Assembly (NCBI GenBank): GCA_037179335.1
Contig: JAKZHN010000012.1
Span: 434,001 to 498,000, forward strand
Length of the DNA: 64,000 nt
Direction of reading: 5' to 3'
Source of the DNA: Cyclaneusma minus
Lineage: Eukaryota; Ascomycota; Leotiomycetes; Marthamycetales; Marthamycetaceae
Below the pieces are notes generated by a model. The model searched no databases. It saw only the letters and a program-made list of their open reading frames with translations, and was not told where the DNA came from. Position numbers and translations under genes: made by a program. Positions 42,768 to 54,389 of this stretch are shown piece by piece. Numbering within the stretch: the stretch's first letter is position 1; every line of letters starts with the position of its first letter.

Positions 42768-43472
42768 GCTTGCGGTTGCTGACGATCTTTCCAAGTCATC
42801 CTGGGTGCGAAGCTGGGAAGTGGCGATTTTTCCTCTTTGCTTGTTGCTTTCTTTTCCTGCTTGAGCACCTGTTTGATGATCGAAGCGAAATAACGTTACT
42901 TGGCTTGCTGGCTTGAGGGATGATACCAAAAGACGACTTGTACGAATCTCCTTAGCTAGCTCGCAATCAACTTGCTGTATAGTCACATCCCACCCTCCTG
43001 TAAGCCTTTTGGTGACAGGTAGCTGTGAAAACGCCCCTATTTCCAAATCTCAAGCTTTAGCAATTGGGATACGGACACCTGGAACCACAGTGTAAAGCGA
43101 CAGTTACTACGAGACTGGCAGACTCCGGGAGCACATGTGGCTTGGTTTGCGGCTTCGTATCTATACTCACTCGACTCGTTACGCAGGAGCGTTGAGTTTG
43201 TCTCCTGGGATGTGTTTCGTTTCCAAACAATTCGTGTTGTTGAGATTGCACTTTTGGAGTCACGAGGCGACTATGGAATCGTGTTGGCAATTTTTGCGTT
43301 GTCTATAAAGCCACCGTCGACTCCTCGCAATGCTTTCCAGCTTCTTGAGGTTCCGCGAATACTTGCCGATCTGAAAGCTCGTAACGTGGTATATACAAAA
43401 TCATCACAGCTGGTTCTGCTTTTCCTACACTCTCCTGTCTTCAAAGTTCCAACATCGAACAACGATTATGGC
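42768..43472. other. Intergenic
   Basis: No gene recognised. A TATATA run (43390-43396) followed by a CT-rich tract (43418-43442) forms a plausible core promoter for the broken gene after it. Confidence 0.4.
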
Positions 43473-43720
43473 ATGGGCGATATCGACGCCGGTGTCTACG
43501 ACATGGACAAGATGAACGTCAATGCCAGCGAGTCGGTGGACATGTTTGCCGAGCCACCGCCCATGAACAACATCAACTTTTGGCGACTTTGTGGTGGACT
43601 TTGACAAAGCCTTTCGTATTCGACGCTTTGCACTACAGCATGGATTGCAGAGTCGTGAAAGACTTGGTTCAGTCTATCATGATATGGATTCGAGGATTTC
43701 ATTTAAAGGAGTTTGGGGAG
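43473..43720 (+). pseudogene. Frameshifted hypothetical gene
   Basis: The frame from the ATG at 43473 reads MGDIDAGVYDMDKMNVNASE and then NNINF up to a run of four T (43578-43581). Beyond it the gene-like sequence continues in another frame (GDFVVDFDKAFRIRRFALQH, ERLGSVYHDMDSRISFKG). Removing one T would join both parts, so a one-base insertion or a sequencing error is likely. Upstream TATA and CT tract support a real start. The family is unknown and the 3' end could not be followed beyond about 43720, where a donor-like gtaggt occurs. Confidence 0.4.
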
Positions 43721-44814
43721 TAGGTCAAGGGGGCCGGTGGAGTTCTACCGGGCTGATACCCGGTGTTGATGGGGAAAATAGCATGGTTGCAGGTCTTTTT
43801 GCGCCACTCCGACGCAGCAAAACGAATCAGCTTGGGTTCGGCAGTTCCGTACGCACCGTTCCTGCAGCCTCTTTATGTGAGTGGCCGGGCGTACGGCATG
43901 GGCAACTTCGTGGAGAATGCGATCAAAGAAGCCGACTTCAGTACGGTAAGCTCTACTTACCTGGAGGTGGCACCTGCTCTCTCCCTCCACAACATCAGCA
44001 TCAGATTATTGCAATTTACACCTGCAATAATGACTCGAAGTCGCCGATCACGGTCACGACCCCAGGGTCAACAAAATCAGCAACCTGAACTCCGAGTCGC
44101 TCTGGTACCACTCCTTCCCGTAGGAGCTCGAGGACAAAAGGCCTCGACCCAACAACCACTGCCGGCTACACAGCCACCGAACCCGTTCGAAATGATCTGC
44201 GGAAACTGCGGAGGGGATCGCCACACCCTGAAGCACTGCAATTCCCAGCGCACAGCAGACACCTGAAGACTGAACCCTGCAAGGCCTGCCAGAAAGTCCC
44301 AGCATCCTCCGCTTGCGCACTCTCAGACTTCCCATCAGCCTCGGGTAACCTATGACTGGATATGCAATCCGTAAGTGCCCATCTTGGGAACGACAAAGAC
44401 CTGCGATTCATAGCTGATCAGCGCGGTTACAGATGACTGTCGACGACCCGCCTCTCCACAACGTACACCTGCAAGTGAATTTCACCTGCAGCACCGCCTC
44501 GCGAGCCGTTCCTCCTGAGTCCTGACTCGATCGCCCGTCTAGAAAACCGGGCCAACTCTGTGCACACATCAAAGATCAGACTCAGTCTACCTGCGCAGCT
44601 CTGTTTACCTTTTTCTTTTTGCGCCTTCGAGGAAATCTCTCCTTTTCCTTCCACCAGTAAACCACACCAACAACTTCCGCACCTGGGCACCCAATCCCAC
44701 AGTCTAACTCAACATTACATGCCCACCCCCGCGAGATTGGCGCGCCTCCTGTAACGACTATCGACACCAACATATAGAGTACAACAATCCAGCGCACATA
44801 TTCACATCGTAACC
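43721..44814. other. Unresolved stretch with gene-like fragments and a zinc knuckle
   Basis: Fragments look coding but do not join: one near 43860-43945 reads PYAPFLQPLYVSGRAYGMGN followed by NFVENAIKEADFS and a donor-like gtaagc at 43946. Another (about 44190-44240) has a CCHC zinc knuckle, CGNCGGDRHTLKHC, preceded by a basic Arg/Ser stretch. They may belong to the frameshifted gene upstream or to separate remnants. 44590-44700 is a CT-rich leader for the gene at 44815. Confidence 0.35.
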
Positions 44815-45497
44815 ATGGTCAACACGCTCGGCTTCCTCAAGTACAACAAGGCTGGGAGCAACTTTGCTCGGCTGAAAAGAAGCATGGCAAGTGGTGTTGC
44901 CTAGTCATTCGGTACATCGGCCAATCCTACGCCTGATCTGGCTGGTAGCGCAATAATCACGATCTCACATATCGATGTGAGGCCATTGCCTACATCAACG
45001 TCAAGAATCCAGGCACCCCAAAAGACATCAAGGACAAACTCGTGGCCGGCATGAAGGAGGTGGCTTCTCCAGTCGTCTTGAACCCCGTACCTATGTACAA
45101 CTTTGTCACGGCCTGCCGGGTCCATTGCCCGGAGGTCCTGGCCACTATGGCAATGTTCCATTTTCTCGTCCTCAGCCGCGGTTACGAACAAGACACTTGG
45201 AAGAACCTCCGGAAGCTCGAAGGACTTAAGTACGACGATCATGGAAAGGCGTGTATGCCATTCTTTACCCGAATGCCACCGTTGCCAAACACGGGGTTGC
45301 AACGAGAGATGCAATGTACGTCGGGTATTCGAATAACGGAAATCAATCACTTTGTTGGGATTCTTCTGGTTATGAGCCCGGATAGCAGAAGGAAAACTCA
45401 TTACACGAGTTTGAGCAGCAAATCCCTGCTTCTGAAAAATTATATAAACGACGCCGATTCATTCTGCCTCTTCTTTCTTTTTTCAAGACCAGACTGA
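44815..45497 (+). CDS. Hypothetical protein, possibly with a GC-AG intron
   Basis: The ATG at 44815 opens MVNTLGFLKYNKAGSNFARL. The frame closes soon after unless an intron at 44887-44948 is removed (donor gcaagt, a known minor GC-AG type; acceptor ggtag). The join gives KRSM-RNNHDLTYRCEAIAY and then NVKNPGTPKDIKDKLVAGMK, ending at 45497. In a second frame, 45251-45370 also reads like protein (AILYPNATVAKHGVATRDAM, GYSNNGNQSLCWDSS), so a frameshift near 45240 is possible. No domain is recognised. The surroundings are decayed, so this may be a pseudogene. Confidence 0.35.
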
Positions 45498-45697
45498 CAC
45501 CACCTCATCTTCCTCTGCGTACTACAACTTTCATTTTCAACTCGAAAGTCGGATAATGCAACCGCGCATAGCCAACTTTACTTCCAAACAAAGAACAAAA
45601 GCAACATCAACGGAATCTCAACCTGGGCCAAGCCCACCGCCAGTCAATACGTACCCGCGTTCCAGGTCACAGTCTCGGCAGCATTGGCGCACCCCAA

Positions 45698-46273
45698 GCG
45701 ACCAACTTGCGCCATCCGGTTATGTCCCCGATGTGGGCTCGTTTGAAGGAAATTATGGTCGAGATAAGAGATCTCGGATACCTCGACGACAACTCTTCTG
45801 TGCTGTATCACAGTGATATTCATGATGGGAACATCATGGTCGACAAGAAGAACGGGAAATGGACAGTAACAGCTTTCATCGATTGGGATGATGCCCTCGC
45901 ATGGCCCACGGTACTTTCCCGAAAACCGCTGACTTGGCTCTGGTATCTCAAGTCGGACCAGGAGCGACCATTTGAGTGGAGGTGGACAGGAAACTATGAG
46001 GATCTGAATGATCACGCGGGGGACGATCATCTGGACGAGCATGAGATGGCTATCAGGCAGTATTTCAAGGACAAGGTGGAGGCGGCCCTTTCAGGGTATT
46101 GCGAAGACACTTTCGGAAAAGGAAGATGGCCGAGGAAGATTGCGAGATTCGCTCTCACTGGATTCCACTCGACTGAAGACCACATAACATACGACAAGTT
46201 TGTGAAGGACTGGGACGAGCACAAGGCTGAGCTGGTCGGACTCACTATGGCCGAGGTCTCGATCTCGAAGTAA
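45698..46273 (+). pseudogene. C-terminal half of an aminoglycoside-phosphotransferase-like kinase
   Basis: The frame reads TNLRHPVMSPMWARLKEIM, VLYHSDIHDGNIMV and TAFIDWDDALAWP. These are the catalytic loop (HxDxxxxN) and the metal-binding IDWD of the fungal APH/choline-kinase-like family, followed by WLWYLKSD and a helical tail ending at 46273. There is no ATP-binding N-lobe and no good start codon in front. The missing N-terminal half lies on the opposite strand at 46663-47901, tail to tail. The two halves are probably one gene split by inversion (see findings). Confidence 0.6.
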
Positions 46274-46662
46274 AAGCTAACTCACAGCTTGTCACCAGTG
46301 AAGTTTCAGCTCAGAGCAGAAGACCAGAGCGAGGATAGTGCAATACAAGAAATTCTCGAATGCACTGCTATGTCTGACACCCATACTTTTGTTTCTCGCA
46401 ATTTTGGGATGTAGATCTCCATACATACATGTACCATATAATTCTCCACACATACCCTGCCTTATATTTCAGGCAAAAAACCCTTTTTTAGCAATTGAGG
46501 ACCGGTCGACATGCAACAAAACTTGAGCGCCGGCCGCCAAATGTCTTTGCAGCAAAATCAAACATCGCGACCACCACCACCATCGCTCCAGCTCCAAATC
46601 CAGCTCCAGATTAGCAGCTCCATTTCCAGCTCTATTTCCAGCTTTGCATGCGCTGCCCCGCA
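46274..46662. other. Spacer between the two kinase halves
   Basis: Non-coding 3' flank of the + strand half. 46585-46645 holds a short tandem repeat of (cagctc)catttc units, close to the inferred inversion breakpoint. Confidence 0.4.
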
Positions 46663-47901
46663 TCACCTTCTGAAAATTCCATGCGTAATAGAAAGTGCAA
46701 GCTCCAAAAGCCAGTCCCAGTATGCTTGCGCATCGAGCATCCTTTGCAAATACTCCTTGATGTTCTTCTCAGGCGGCTGCTCTATCTCCATGGGTTCGGG
46801 GTAGAACAGCAGCTTGATGGGCGCAATTCTTATCGACTTCTTGACATTCTCGAGCCTGTCGCATCTCGCCGGCATATCAGGCAGGCAAGCCAGCCGTCCA
46901 TGACTCTCAAACTCGATTTTCTGAATCTTGGCCATCATCTCCACTATCGAATCCATAACCTGTTTCTTCTCTTCCAAGGGCAAATCCTTGTAGACATCAC
47001 AGAGGCGCTGTCCCTCCACACGCTCCTCAAGCTCATACTGCGTGATTTCCCGCGGCAAATCCCAATCCGTAAGTGGCACTCCGTAAGGTATCGCTCCATA
47101 AGCCACCGGTTTCGGGACAGGCAAGTAATCCGCCAGGAATTGCAGGATCGCCACGTGATCCTTGATCTTCTCGCTATTATCATCATGCTCATCGGATTCT
47201 GGGTCCCCACCTCGCGGTGTTCTCAGGACGTACTTGACAACTCCACCACATTGTCCACCTTGCCGAGCTTCTGCGTCGCTGTTCAACGAGTCTGGGGACG
47301 GCGAGTATGATGGGGAGACACTTGAAACTGGAATGTTGATGCCTGTGATGCGGTTGTACGAGCCTCCCCCCATGCGCTCAATTGAGGGTGTGGGGAAGCC
47401 AAGGGCTTCGCAGAGGGCGATGACTTTCAGGGAGTAGGTTGAGAATGCCTCGTGACGATCATATTGATCGGTGGAGTTGGACCCGTAGAATGTGCTAGCT
47501 TTCGAGTCTCCAGATCCTTTGGCCGATTTCTGGCTCTGGCTTCGCGGGCTTGACGGAGGTAGTGGGATCGTGGCTGGAAGGTGGAGTTGAGTGGTTTCTT
47601 GCTCAGCCATCTTTGGACTCTGCCTCTGCATGCTCGAAGGAGAAAGTGGGACCATGGCGGGCTGGTTAAGCTGAGTAGCATTCTGCGCTGCCGTGTTGCG
47701 GCTTGTATCTTGTGGAGTTGATGAAGCCGTTGGAGCCATGGCGGGAAGACGAGGTTGAGTAGCATCCTTGTCGGCCATCTTTGCACTCTGCGGGCTGGAG
47801 GGAGGCAGCAGGGTCATGGCGGACTGGTGGAGCTGAGTAGCGTCTTGCGCGGCCATGTCGCGGCTTCGATCATGTGGAGCTGATGAAGCTGATACAGCCA
47901 T
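46663..47901 (-). pseudogene. N-terminal half of an aminoglycoside-phosphotransferase-like kinase
   Basis: A 412-residue frame. Residues 1-120 are four imperfect copies of about 33 residues (ATQLHQSAMTLLPPSSP, ATQLNQPAMVPLSPSS and so on), a disordered leader. Then comes a typical N-lobe: LCEALGFPTPSIERMGGGSY, VVKYVLRTPRG, HVAILQFLADYLPVPKPVAYG, ITQYELEERVEGQRL, a helix with KKQVMDSIVEMMAKIQKIEF, and MLDAQAYWDWLLELAL. It stops within about 15 residues, before the catalytic loop that every family member needs. That loop is found inverted at 45698-46273. A truncated protein could still be made, but without kinase activity. Confidence 0.62.
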
Positions 47902-48752
47902 GGTGTGATGGTGGCTTGAAGTTGATTGCTTTGTCTTTGGTAATTCTGCGCTGTGGTGCGCGGGAAGTCAGGGCGAGGGCGGAGTTGCTTGTGGAAGGAG
48001 GATGGAGCGGTTTGTGGAAGGAAGTTGTGTATTTATGGAGCTTGGGTTAAGCTTCCGCGCAGCTTGGGAGTTTGCGGCGAGGCGACCGGCAAGTAAGCGA
48101 GGCGACTATGTGAAGGTACGACAATTGTGATATAGACCGGTTTATCGACATGTTGTGACTGGCGCGGCGAGAAGAAAAGGAGACGACAAACATTGAAGCT
48201 TCGCCGCTGCCAGATTCGGACAAGAAAGGTACATCACCTTGAGTCCCAACAGAAACTCATCGTCCAGGCTGAACTCGCATAAAAAACTATTTCAAATTTC
48301 ACCTCTTCCCGAGTCCCATATCCGCCCAAAGAGAAATCAGGGGAAGATGGTGATAGGGTTTCTGAAGTAACGGCAAAACGAAGTAAGTCTTGTCATAGGT
48401 GGTGGGTGAGTTCTTCGTCAAAGTCTAGGCTTTCATTCTTTCGACACTTCCCTCACCTACCTATCTATATTGCCAGGTTATCAAGAGGAAACATGTGTTG
48501 ATTGAAGTATTCCAGATGGCACCTGACATCGATAACATGAAGTTTGAGGTTTGAGGTTTCACGATTTTTATCCCGAAAATCTCGGCACGGACCACCTAGT
48601 TCTGTGTCACCACGGAACATCAATAATCCGCTCCATGAAGCTCGAGCTCAAATCGTCATCCAAGCTCCAGATCTCGAAAGCTCCGCCATACATATGTGTA
48701 CTCTCCAAATTCCCCTCCCAAGAGAATTCTCAACTCATCAACAACCTCCAAA
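47902..48752. other. Intergenic between the split kinase and IBA57
   Basis: Contains the 5' flanks of two divergent genes. No TATA box is clear and no further gene is supported. Confidence 0.4.
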
Positions 48753-49949
48753 ATGAAAGCCCTCCGCGCCCGTCATCTCCTCGCTCCAGCTCGCCCCATC
48801 CGCCCCTACATCTGCACCACCTGCCGTCACCGCACCCTCACCACCAGCACCGCTCCTCCCCCACCCCCACCCCGCGGCTTCACCCACCTCTCCTCCCGCC
48901 GCCTCATCTCCCTCCTCGGCCCCGACGCCTCCAAATTCCTTCAAGGCGTGTTAACCAAAAACATCCTATCTCCCTCCTCTTCCCAGCCCACCGGATTTCC
49001 CGCAGCCTTCTTGAATGCTCAAGGTCGTGTCTTGCACGATGTCTTCGTCTACTATATGCAAGGACAGGAAGGAGTTGTGGGCATGGGAGGAGAGGGTTGG
49101 TTGATTGAGGTTGATGCGAATGAAGCAGAGAGATTGCAGAAACATTTGAAGAGGTATAAGTTGAGGGCGAAGTTGGAGGTTAGGTTGTTGGAGGTGGGTG
49201 AGAGGGGGGTGTGGAGTTTGTGGGATGAGGGGAGTAGGGGGGATGGGAAGGGGTGGACTGAGCATTCGCTTTCCTCTGCCTCTACCTCTACCTCCGCTCA
49301 AACAGCCTCCTCTACAAAGCAGGCGAAAGATGCGATTGAGATAGCAGACCAGCGCGCGCCAGGCATGGGACGCCGGCTGATCTTACCAGGTGATACGAAA
49401 CCATTGCTGGGAAACGGTGCAGAAGGAGAAGAGTGCGATGAGGGAGTATACAAAGTCCGACGCTACCTAAAAGGCATTCCCGAAGGCCAATCCGAAATCC
49501 TCCGCGAACACGCACTACCGCAAGAAAGCAACCTGGACTACATGGGCGCGATAGATTATCGCAAAGGCTGTTATGTGGGTCAGGAATTAACTATAAGGAC
49601 GCATCATACGGGGGTGGTGAGGAAACGTATTTTGCCATTGATGGTTTATGGGGAGGGGGAGGATATGCCGAAGACGCTTGAGTATCGGTCGGATGCCGCA
49701 AGGGACTTGGGAGAACTTCCGGAAAGTGGGGTGAATATTGGGAAGAAGGGGAGGGGGAGGAGTGCGGGGAAGTGGTTGAGTGGGGTGGGGAATTTGGGGT
49801 TGGGGCTGTGTAGGTTGGAAATGATGGTGGGGGAGAAGGCGCAGGAGGAGGAGTTTGTGGTTGAGTGGGGTGGGGAGGGGGAGGGTGGGGGTGAGAAGAA
49901 GAGTGTTAAGGTGAAGGCTTTTGTGCCTTCGTGGCATCTGTCAAGGTGA
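48753..49949 (+). CDS. IBA57: Iba57 / Caf17, mitochondrial iron-sulfur cluster assembly factor
   Basis: A single-exon frame of about 398 residues. Iba57 works with Isa1/Isa2 in the mitochondrial matrix to make 4Fe-4S clusters for aconitase-type and radical-SAM enzymes. The N-terminus (MKALRARHLLAPARPIRPY) is basic, an import signal. The folate-binding GCV-T-like fold is shown by LLGPDASKFLQGVLTKNI, GRVLHDVFVYY and the signature YRKGCYVGQELTIRTHHTG around residues 270-290. The ATG at 48753 is preferred because the open frame upstream has no other ATG. The C-terminal part is GA-rich in codon use. Confidence 0.9.
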   Translation: MKALRARHLLAPARPIRPYICTTCRHRTLTTSTAPPPPPPRGFTHLSSRRLISLLGPDASKFLQGVLTKNILSPSSSQPTGFPAAFLNAQGRVLHDVFVYYMQGQEGVVGMGGEGWLIEVDANEAERLQKHLKRYKLRAKLEVRLLEVGERGVWSLWDEGSRGDGKGWTEHSLSSASTSTSAQTASSTKQAKDAIEIADQRAPGMGRRLILPGDTKPLLGNGAEGEECDEGVYKVRRYLKGIPEGQSEILREHALPQESNLDYMGAIDYRKGCYVGQELTIRTHHTGVVRKRILPLMVYGEGEDMPKTLEYRSDAARDLGELPESGVNIGKKGRGRSAGKWLSGVGNLGLGLCRLEMMVGEKAQEEEFVVEWGGEGEGGGEKKSVKVKAFVPSWHLSR

Positions 49950-52142
49950 TCCTGGAGCACTGTGTGCTTCAGGGATATTGTGGTGGGTTGGGGGCGTCTA
50001 CTTGGTGCTGGGTGACATCTCAGACGGCAGGCCAGGACGGGACGTCGGATCCCGCGGATACAAACAACTCGAGGATCAGGATGAACATGTTGTTCAGCGA
50101 GACAGGGCACGACAGAGTTTCCCACATACCTTGCCAGTTGCAAGGATGTGTGTTCAATATACGAAGACAGCAGATGTCGTGGTCGAAACATGCTTCTATC
50201 CGCTTTGTAACGACATCTCTTACCCGGTTTTTGGATGATTGTCTCGTGGCACTGTGCAAGGATCCTTCACCTGTGGGTCAGCCAGCTGGACGAGATATGA
50301 TAGAAACTCTCCTATGGCGGATATGTTTCTTGTCAAGCCGGATGGCTTCCCTGTCAAGCTGGGTAGTACCACAGACACCGCATGGCTGCCACATGGTTTT
50401 CTCACCCTTCGACACGGCCTGGGGCAGTCTGACATGCAGAATTGATATGGCAGCCGGACGACGACATATCCCTCAGCCGCATAATGCCAGACATCCGTTG
50501 TATCGACCCCTCACTGATTTTACCCCTCGTCCGGCGTCCGTTTTTACCCCCTTGTCCAGCCTCGATAGCAGGACGTCGTGCGACCCACCATGGTTGGGAA
50601 TGTTGAGGAGATGGTACAAAGTCAGAACGAAAGGTTGTGTGCCTTTGAAGGGCTTGGAGATACAATAGCATTGTTCTCTCCTTTAGTTGTTTCTTTGTCC
50701 TCGAGGAGTCTGAAGAAACTGACCTGCCTTTGCCACCATGTCAGTGGCATAGTGAACTGGAATTAAGCTGTTTCCAATATCCATCATTGGCAAGTCCAGT
50801 ACAGACCAAGAGAAATCGATGATCCCGAGTGGTTTGAAGCAGGCCGAGCAAGCAACAGCCATGTATCCAACTTGTGCCATTGGTGTGTTCCGAGCCCGCG
50901 GGCGGAAGGCAGCATGACTTCCACGAGGATGTGTAGCACAATACGACGTTTCCTCGTGGCATAATGCAGTACGGCCCAACGCAGCAATAGCACCTATTCC
51001 ACGGCATCCCAAAATCGAGTCTCGGTGGCATGACATGAGGGGTATTGCAGAAAAAGTATTGTGAAAACCAGAATTGTTTGCCCAGTCTTTCACGAATCAA
51101 ATTCAGCTTGGGACGGCATTGAAGCAATGAGCTATTATCTGCCAGTATCCGCCATCATGCATTTGTTCTGCGATTTCTGTCAGATTCGGGAGGCAAGATG
51201 CTTTGGGCACTTGCTTCGGCTGCTGTGGTGAAATGCTGTAATGCAATAATTCGATATTCGTGAGAGAGGGAGGCGGGAGAGTCGGTTGAGGGAGCTTGGA
51301 CGAGGAGCTGGCCAAGGTCGTGTTGGTGGAGCTGCTAGGGCGGAATGACGCGAAGGAAACACGACTTAGGACACGACGCGTTGCACTAGAGGACTGGTGT
51401 AAATGTAAAATTTGGTGAGATAGGTCCGGGAAATGCAAGCTAGGCATTGAAGCCAATCGACATTGACGGCATTGATTGAAGGAGAGAACTGAAAACCAGC
51501 TTTCCCGACTCAGCACTTGCTTGAGCCATTTGATGTCGGGTTTGCGGACGAGGACGGGTGTTGCTAGAGCACCCCAAAAACAAACCTTGTAAATACCAAG
51601 CCAGAATGACTCGGATTGAAACTTGCCGGCTCATAGTCACAAATGAACTCTTTCGTCATTCTGAGAATCATGAGATTTTCAGGTCTAGACGTGATGTGGT
51701 CTGCGGAATCGGAGCTGGGCGTGAGCGGAATCCGCAATTCCCATTTCGACGACACACGTGCAGTGATAGTTGCGGGATCTTCGATCTGATAATACCCTTT
51801 GAGTAAAGGTTTGGGCCTTGTGGAATGCGTCGGAAACACATGTGAGTGGTCCAGCCCTTCTCGCATGGATATTGCAGGCAGCCTTTTCTTGGATGCGCCC
51901 TCGCGTTGTGTCAATGCTGTGGACGCGCTCCGAGTGACTAAAACAAATCCTGGACGCGTCCGAGCTAAGGACCGCGAACCTACAAAGGGCCTGCACCGTC
52001 CCTCTCCCACCACAACATCTCTCCAGTCTCTACATCCGACTCTCACCACCACCCAGAAAAAAAGTCTTGATTTCCTATATCCAAGACTTTGCATTGCCAA
52101 TTCAATCTCTACTTCTCAATTCCTCTTCATCAGATCGCCACA
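49950..52142. other. Long intergenic stretch, possible decayed gene on the minus strand
   Basis: No gene could be assembled. On the minus strand, frames between 51093 and 50683 (GCRGIGAIAALGRTALC, IDFSWSVLDLPMMDIGNSLI) look faintly coding but lack start and family signal. The last 150 bases before 52143 are the CT/CA-rich leader of RNR2. Words such as ggacgcgt (51914-51960) and acgcgtcc repeat near this promoter and could be MCB-like cell-cycle elements. Confidence 0.4.
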
Positions 52143-53633
52143 ATGAACACTACCGACATGACTCCTTCGAAGAAGGTAAAGTTCGCCACGCGCCGTCTTT
52201 CAACGCGTAGCTTCAGTCATCTAATTTCGTGTGAGTATTTAGGCTGCCTCTGCCATTGAGTCTCTTAAGGTCAACGACTCGCCCGTCAAGAAGCCTGCCT
52301 TCCAGCCTGCAGACAAGGAGAACATGCCCGCCGATGCGTCTGCCGTCGCCGCCGTCGAGGTCAAGGCGCCCATTGTCGAAGAGAAGAAGATCGAGGCTGC
52401 TGTTGCGCCAACCATCAAGCCAGAAGAAGCCGATGAGCCTTTGCTCCAAGAGAACCCGCAGCGCTTCGTCCTCTTCCCCATCAAGTATCATGAGGTATGT
52501 CGCGTTCTATCCCCTCGCACATCGCGCATCGCGTCCAGCTCGACGCGTAAAGTGTTTTCGCATCGCACTTTCCCTTCCGACGCTAACCTTTCGCCACCAC
52601 AGATCTGGCAGATGTACAAGAAAGCCGAAGCGTCATTCTGGACTGCTGAGGAGATCGACCTGTCGAAAGACCTGCATGACTGGCACAACAAGCTGAACGA
52701 CGACGAGCGCTTCTTCATTTCGCACGTTCTGGCTTTCTTTGCTGCGTCGGACGGAATTGTCAATGAGAACCTGGTCGAGCGCTTCAGCGGCGAGGTGCAG
52801 ATCCCGGAAGCGCGATGCTTTTACGGCTTCCAGATCATGATGGAGAATATCCACTCGGAGACTTACTCGTTGCTCATTGATACCTATGTCAAGGAGCAGG
52901 CGCAGAAGACGTATTTGTTCAATGCTATTGAGACCAGTAAGTCGCACCGCGTCGCATTCACATTCACGTCCCCAACCCACCTGGATCAACCACTAACATT
53001 CATTTTCCACCAGTCCCCTGCATCAAGAAGAAAGCCGACTGGGCCGTCCGCTGGATCCAAGACAAGAACAGCACCTTCGCCCAACGCCTCGTCGCCTTCG
53101 CCGCCGTCGAAGGAATCTTCTTCTCCGGCTCCTTCGCCTCCATCTTCTGGCTCAAGAAGCGCGGTCTCATGCCCGGCCTCACCTTCTCCAACGAGCTCAT
53201 CTCGCGCGACGAAGGCATGCACACCGACTTCGCCTGCCTCCTCTTTTCGCACCTCAAGCACCGTCCCAGCAGAGCCGCCGTGCAAGCCGTCATCACCGAG
53301 GCTGTGGAAATCGAACAGGAATTCTTGTCCGATGCCTTGCCGTGTGCGCTGTTGGGCATGAATGCGAAGCTCATGTGTCAGTACATTGAGTTTGTGGCCG
53401 ATAGGCTGCTGCTGGCACTGGGCAACGAGAAGGTGTACAGGGTGCAGAATCCGTTTGATTTCATGGAGAACATTTCCCTAGCAGGAAAGACGAACTTCTT
53501 CGAGAAGCGCGTAGGGGACTACCAGAAAGCCGGTGTGCTGAACAGCGTCAACAAGAAGCACGAAGACACAGCCGCCCAAACTTCCGCCAAGGCTGAGAAC
53601 GGTGGCGACTTCAACTTTGACGAAGACTTCTAG
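52143..53633 (+). CDS. RNR2: Ribonucleoside-diphosphate reductase small subunit (R2)
   Basis: Four exons, 52143-52175, 52243-52494, 52603-52936 and 53014-53633, give about 412 residues. R2 holds the di-iron tyrosyl radical used by the R1/R2 enzyme to make dNTPs. The iron ligands are visible: Asp in DLHDWHNKL, Glu in GIVNENLVERF, Glu and His in MMENIHSETYS, Glu in AAVEGIFFSG, and Glu-His in SRDEGMHTDF. The radical tyrosine lies in CFYGFQ. The C-terminus ends NGGDFNFDEDF, the acidic and aromatic tail that docks on R1. A 33-base first exon is normal for fungal R2 genes. MCB-like ACGCGT words at 51914-51960 and 52205 suggest S-phase control (inference). Confidence 0.95.
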
Positions 53634-54389
53634 AAAATGATGTTTGCGCGTCTCTTTTGATTCACACAACGGGATGGAAGGCGTTTTTTGCAACATCGTT
53701 TGGTAGGACTCTTTACATCTGTACTTTGCTATTCGCAGCACACACTTTTCGGCATTGTTCGCGGGGTGGATTGTTTCTGCATGGGGAACAAACACATGCA
53801 TAGAGCTGGGTTTTTTTGTTCCACTGAACGAGGGGACATGGAAATCTGGTTTGTAATGGATCACTTAGGCGTCTAGGTGGGCGTTAAACGGGGGCTGGGA
53901 GATGGATATCCGTTTGATAACAAAAGAATACAAGCACCTCATTTAAACTGAACCTGTTGTCTCTTTTTGATGTGATCGTGGTTTCAGTTTCACTCGTGGT
54001 TTGCCACGCCAAGCTTGACAGTCTAGTCTAGACAGTTACAGATGATGGTGTGGAAGCTGAAAACGCCATTCGCGCCGACCACGGTGGACATGGTTTCTGC
54101 CTCGACATGACTTTTGTAATTTTTGTTCTACTATCTCTTGGCATTCGGTATCAAGCAACAGTATGTTCTCCCGCGCAAACGCCCTGCTATGCTTATTCTT
54201 CCTATTCGCAAGTTTCCATCTTTTAGCATTTCTTCTTCTAATCCGTCTCCTCTCTCCATCCCCGCCCATGCATCCACACCCATCGCACAAGAAGCCACCA
54301 ACCCCTCAAAAAGCCTACCTAACAAACAAGCATCGCCCTCCCGTCCACACCCGCCTACCCATCCCAGCCCTCACCCCCAGACAGACAAT
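53634..54389. other. Intergenic, convergent 3' ends of RNR2 and SRP9/21
   Basis: Two genes end facing each other across about 750 bp. No further gene is seen; 54120-54390 is CT-rich and gives false open frames. Confidence 0.45.

Noticed and set aside
50683..51516. Minus-strand frames that looked faintly coding
   Set aside because: No consistent splice model, start or family motif could be found. Mentioned only within the intergenic entry.
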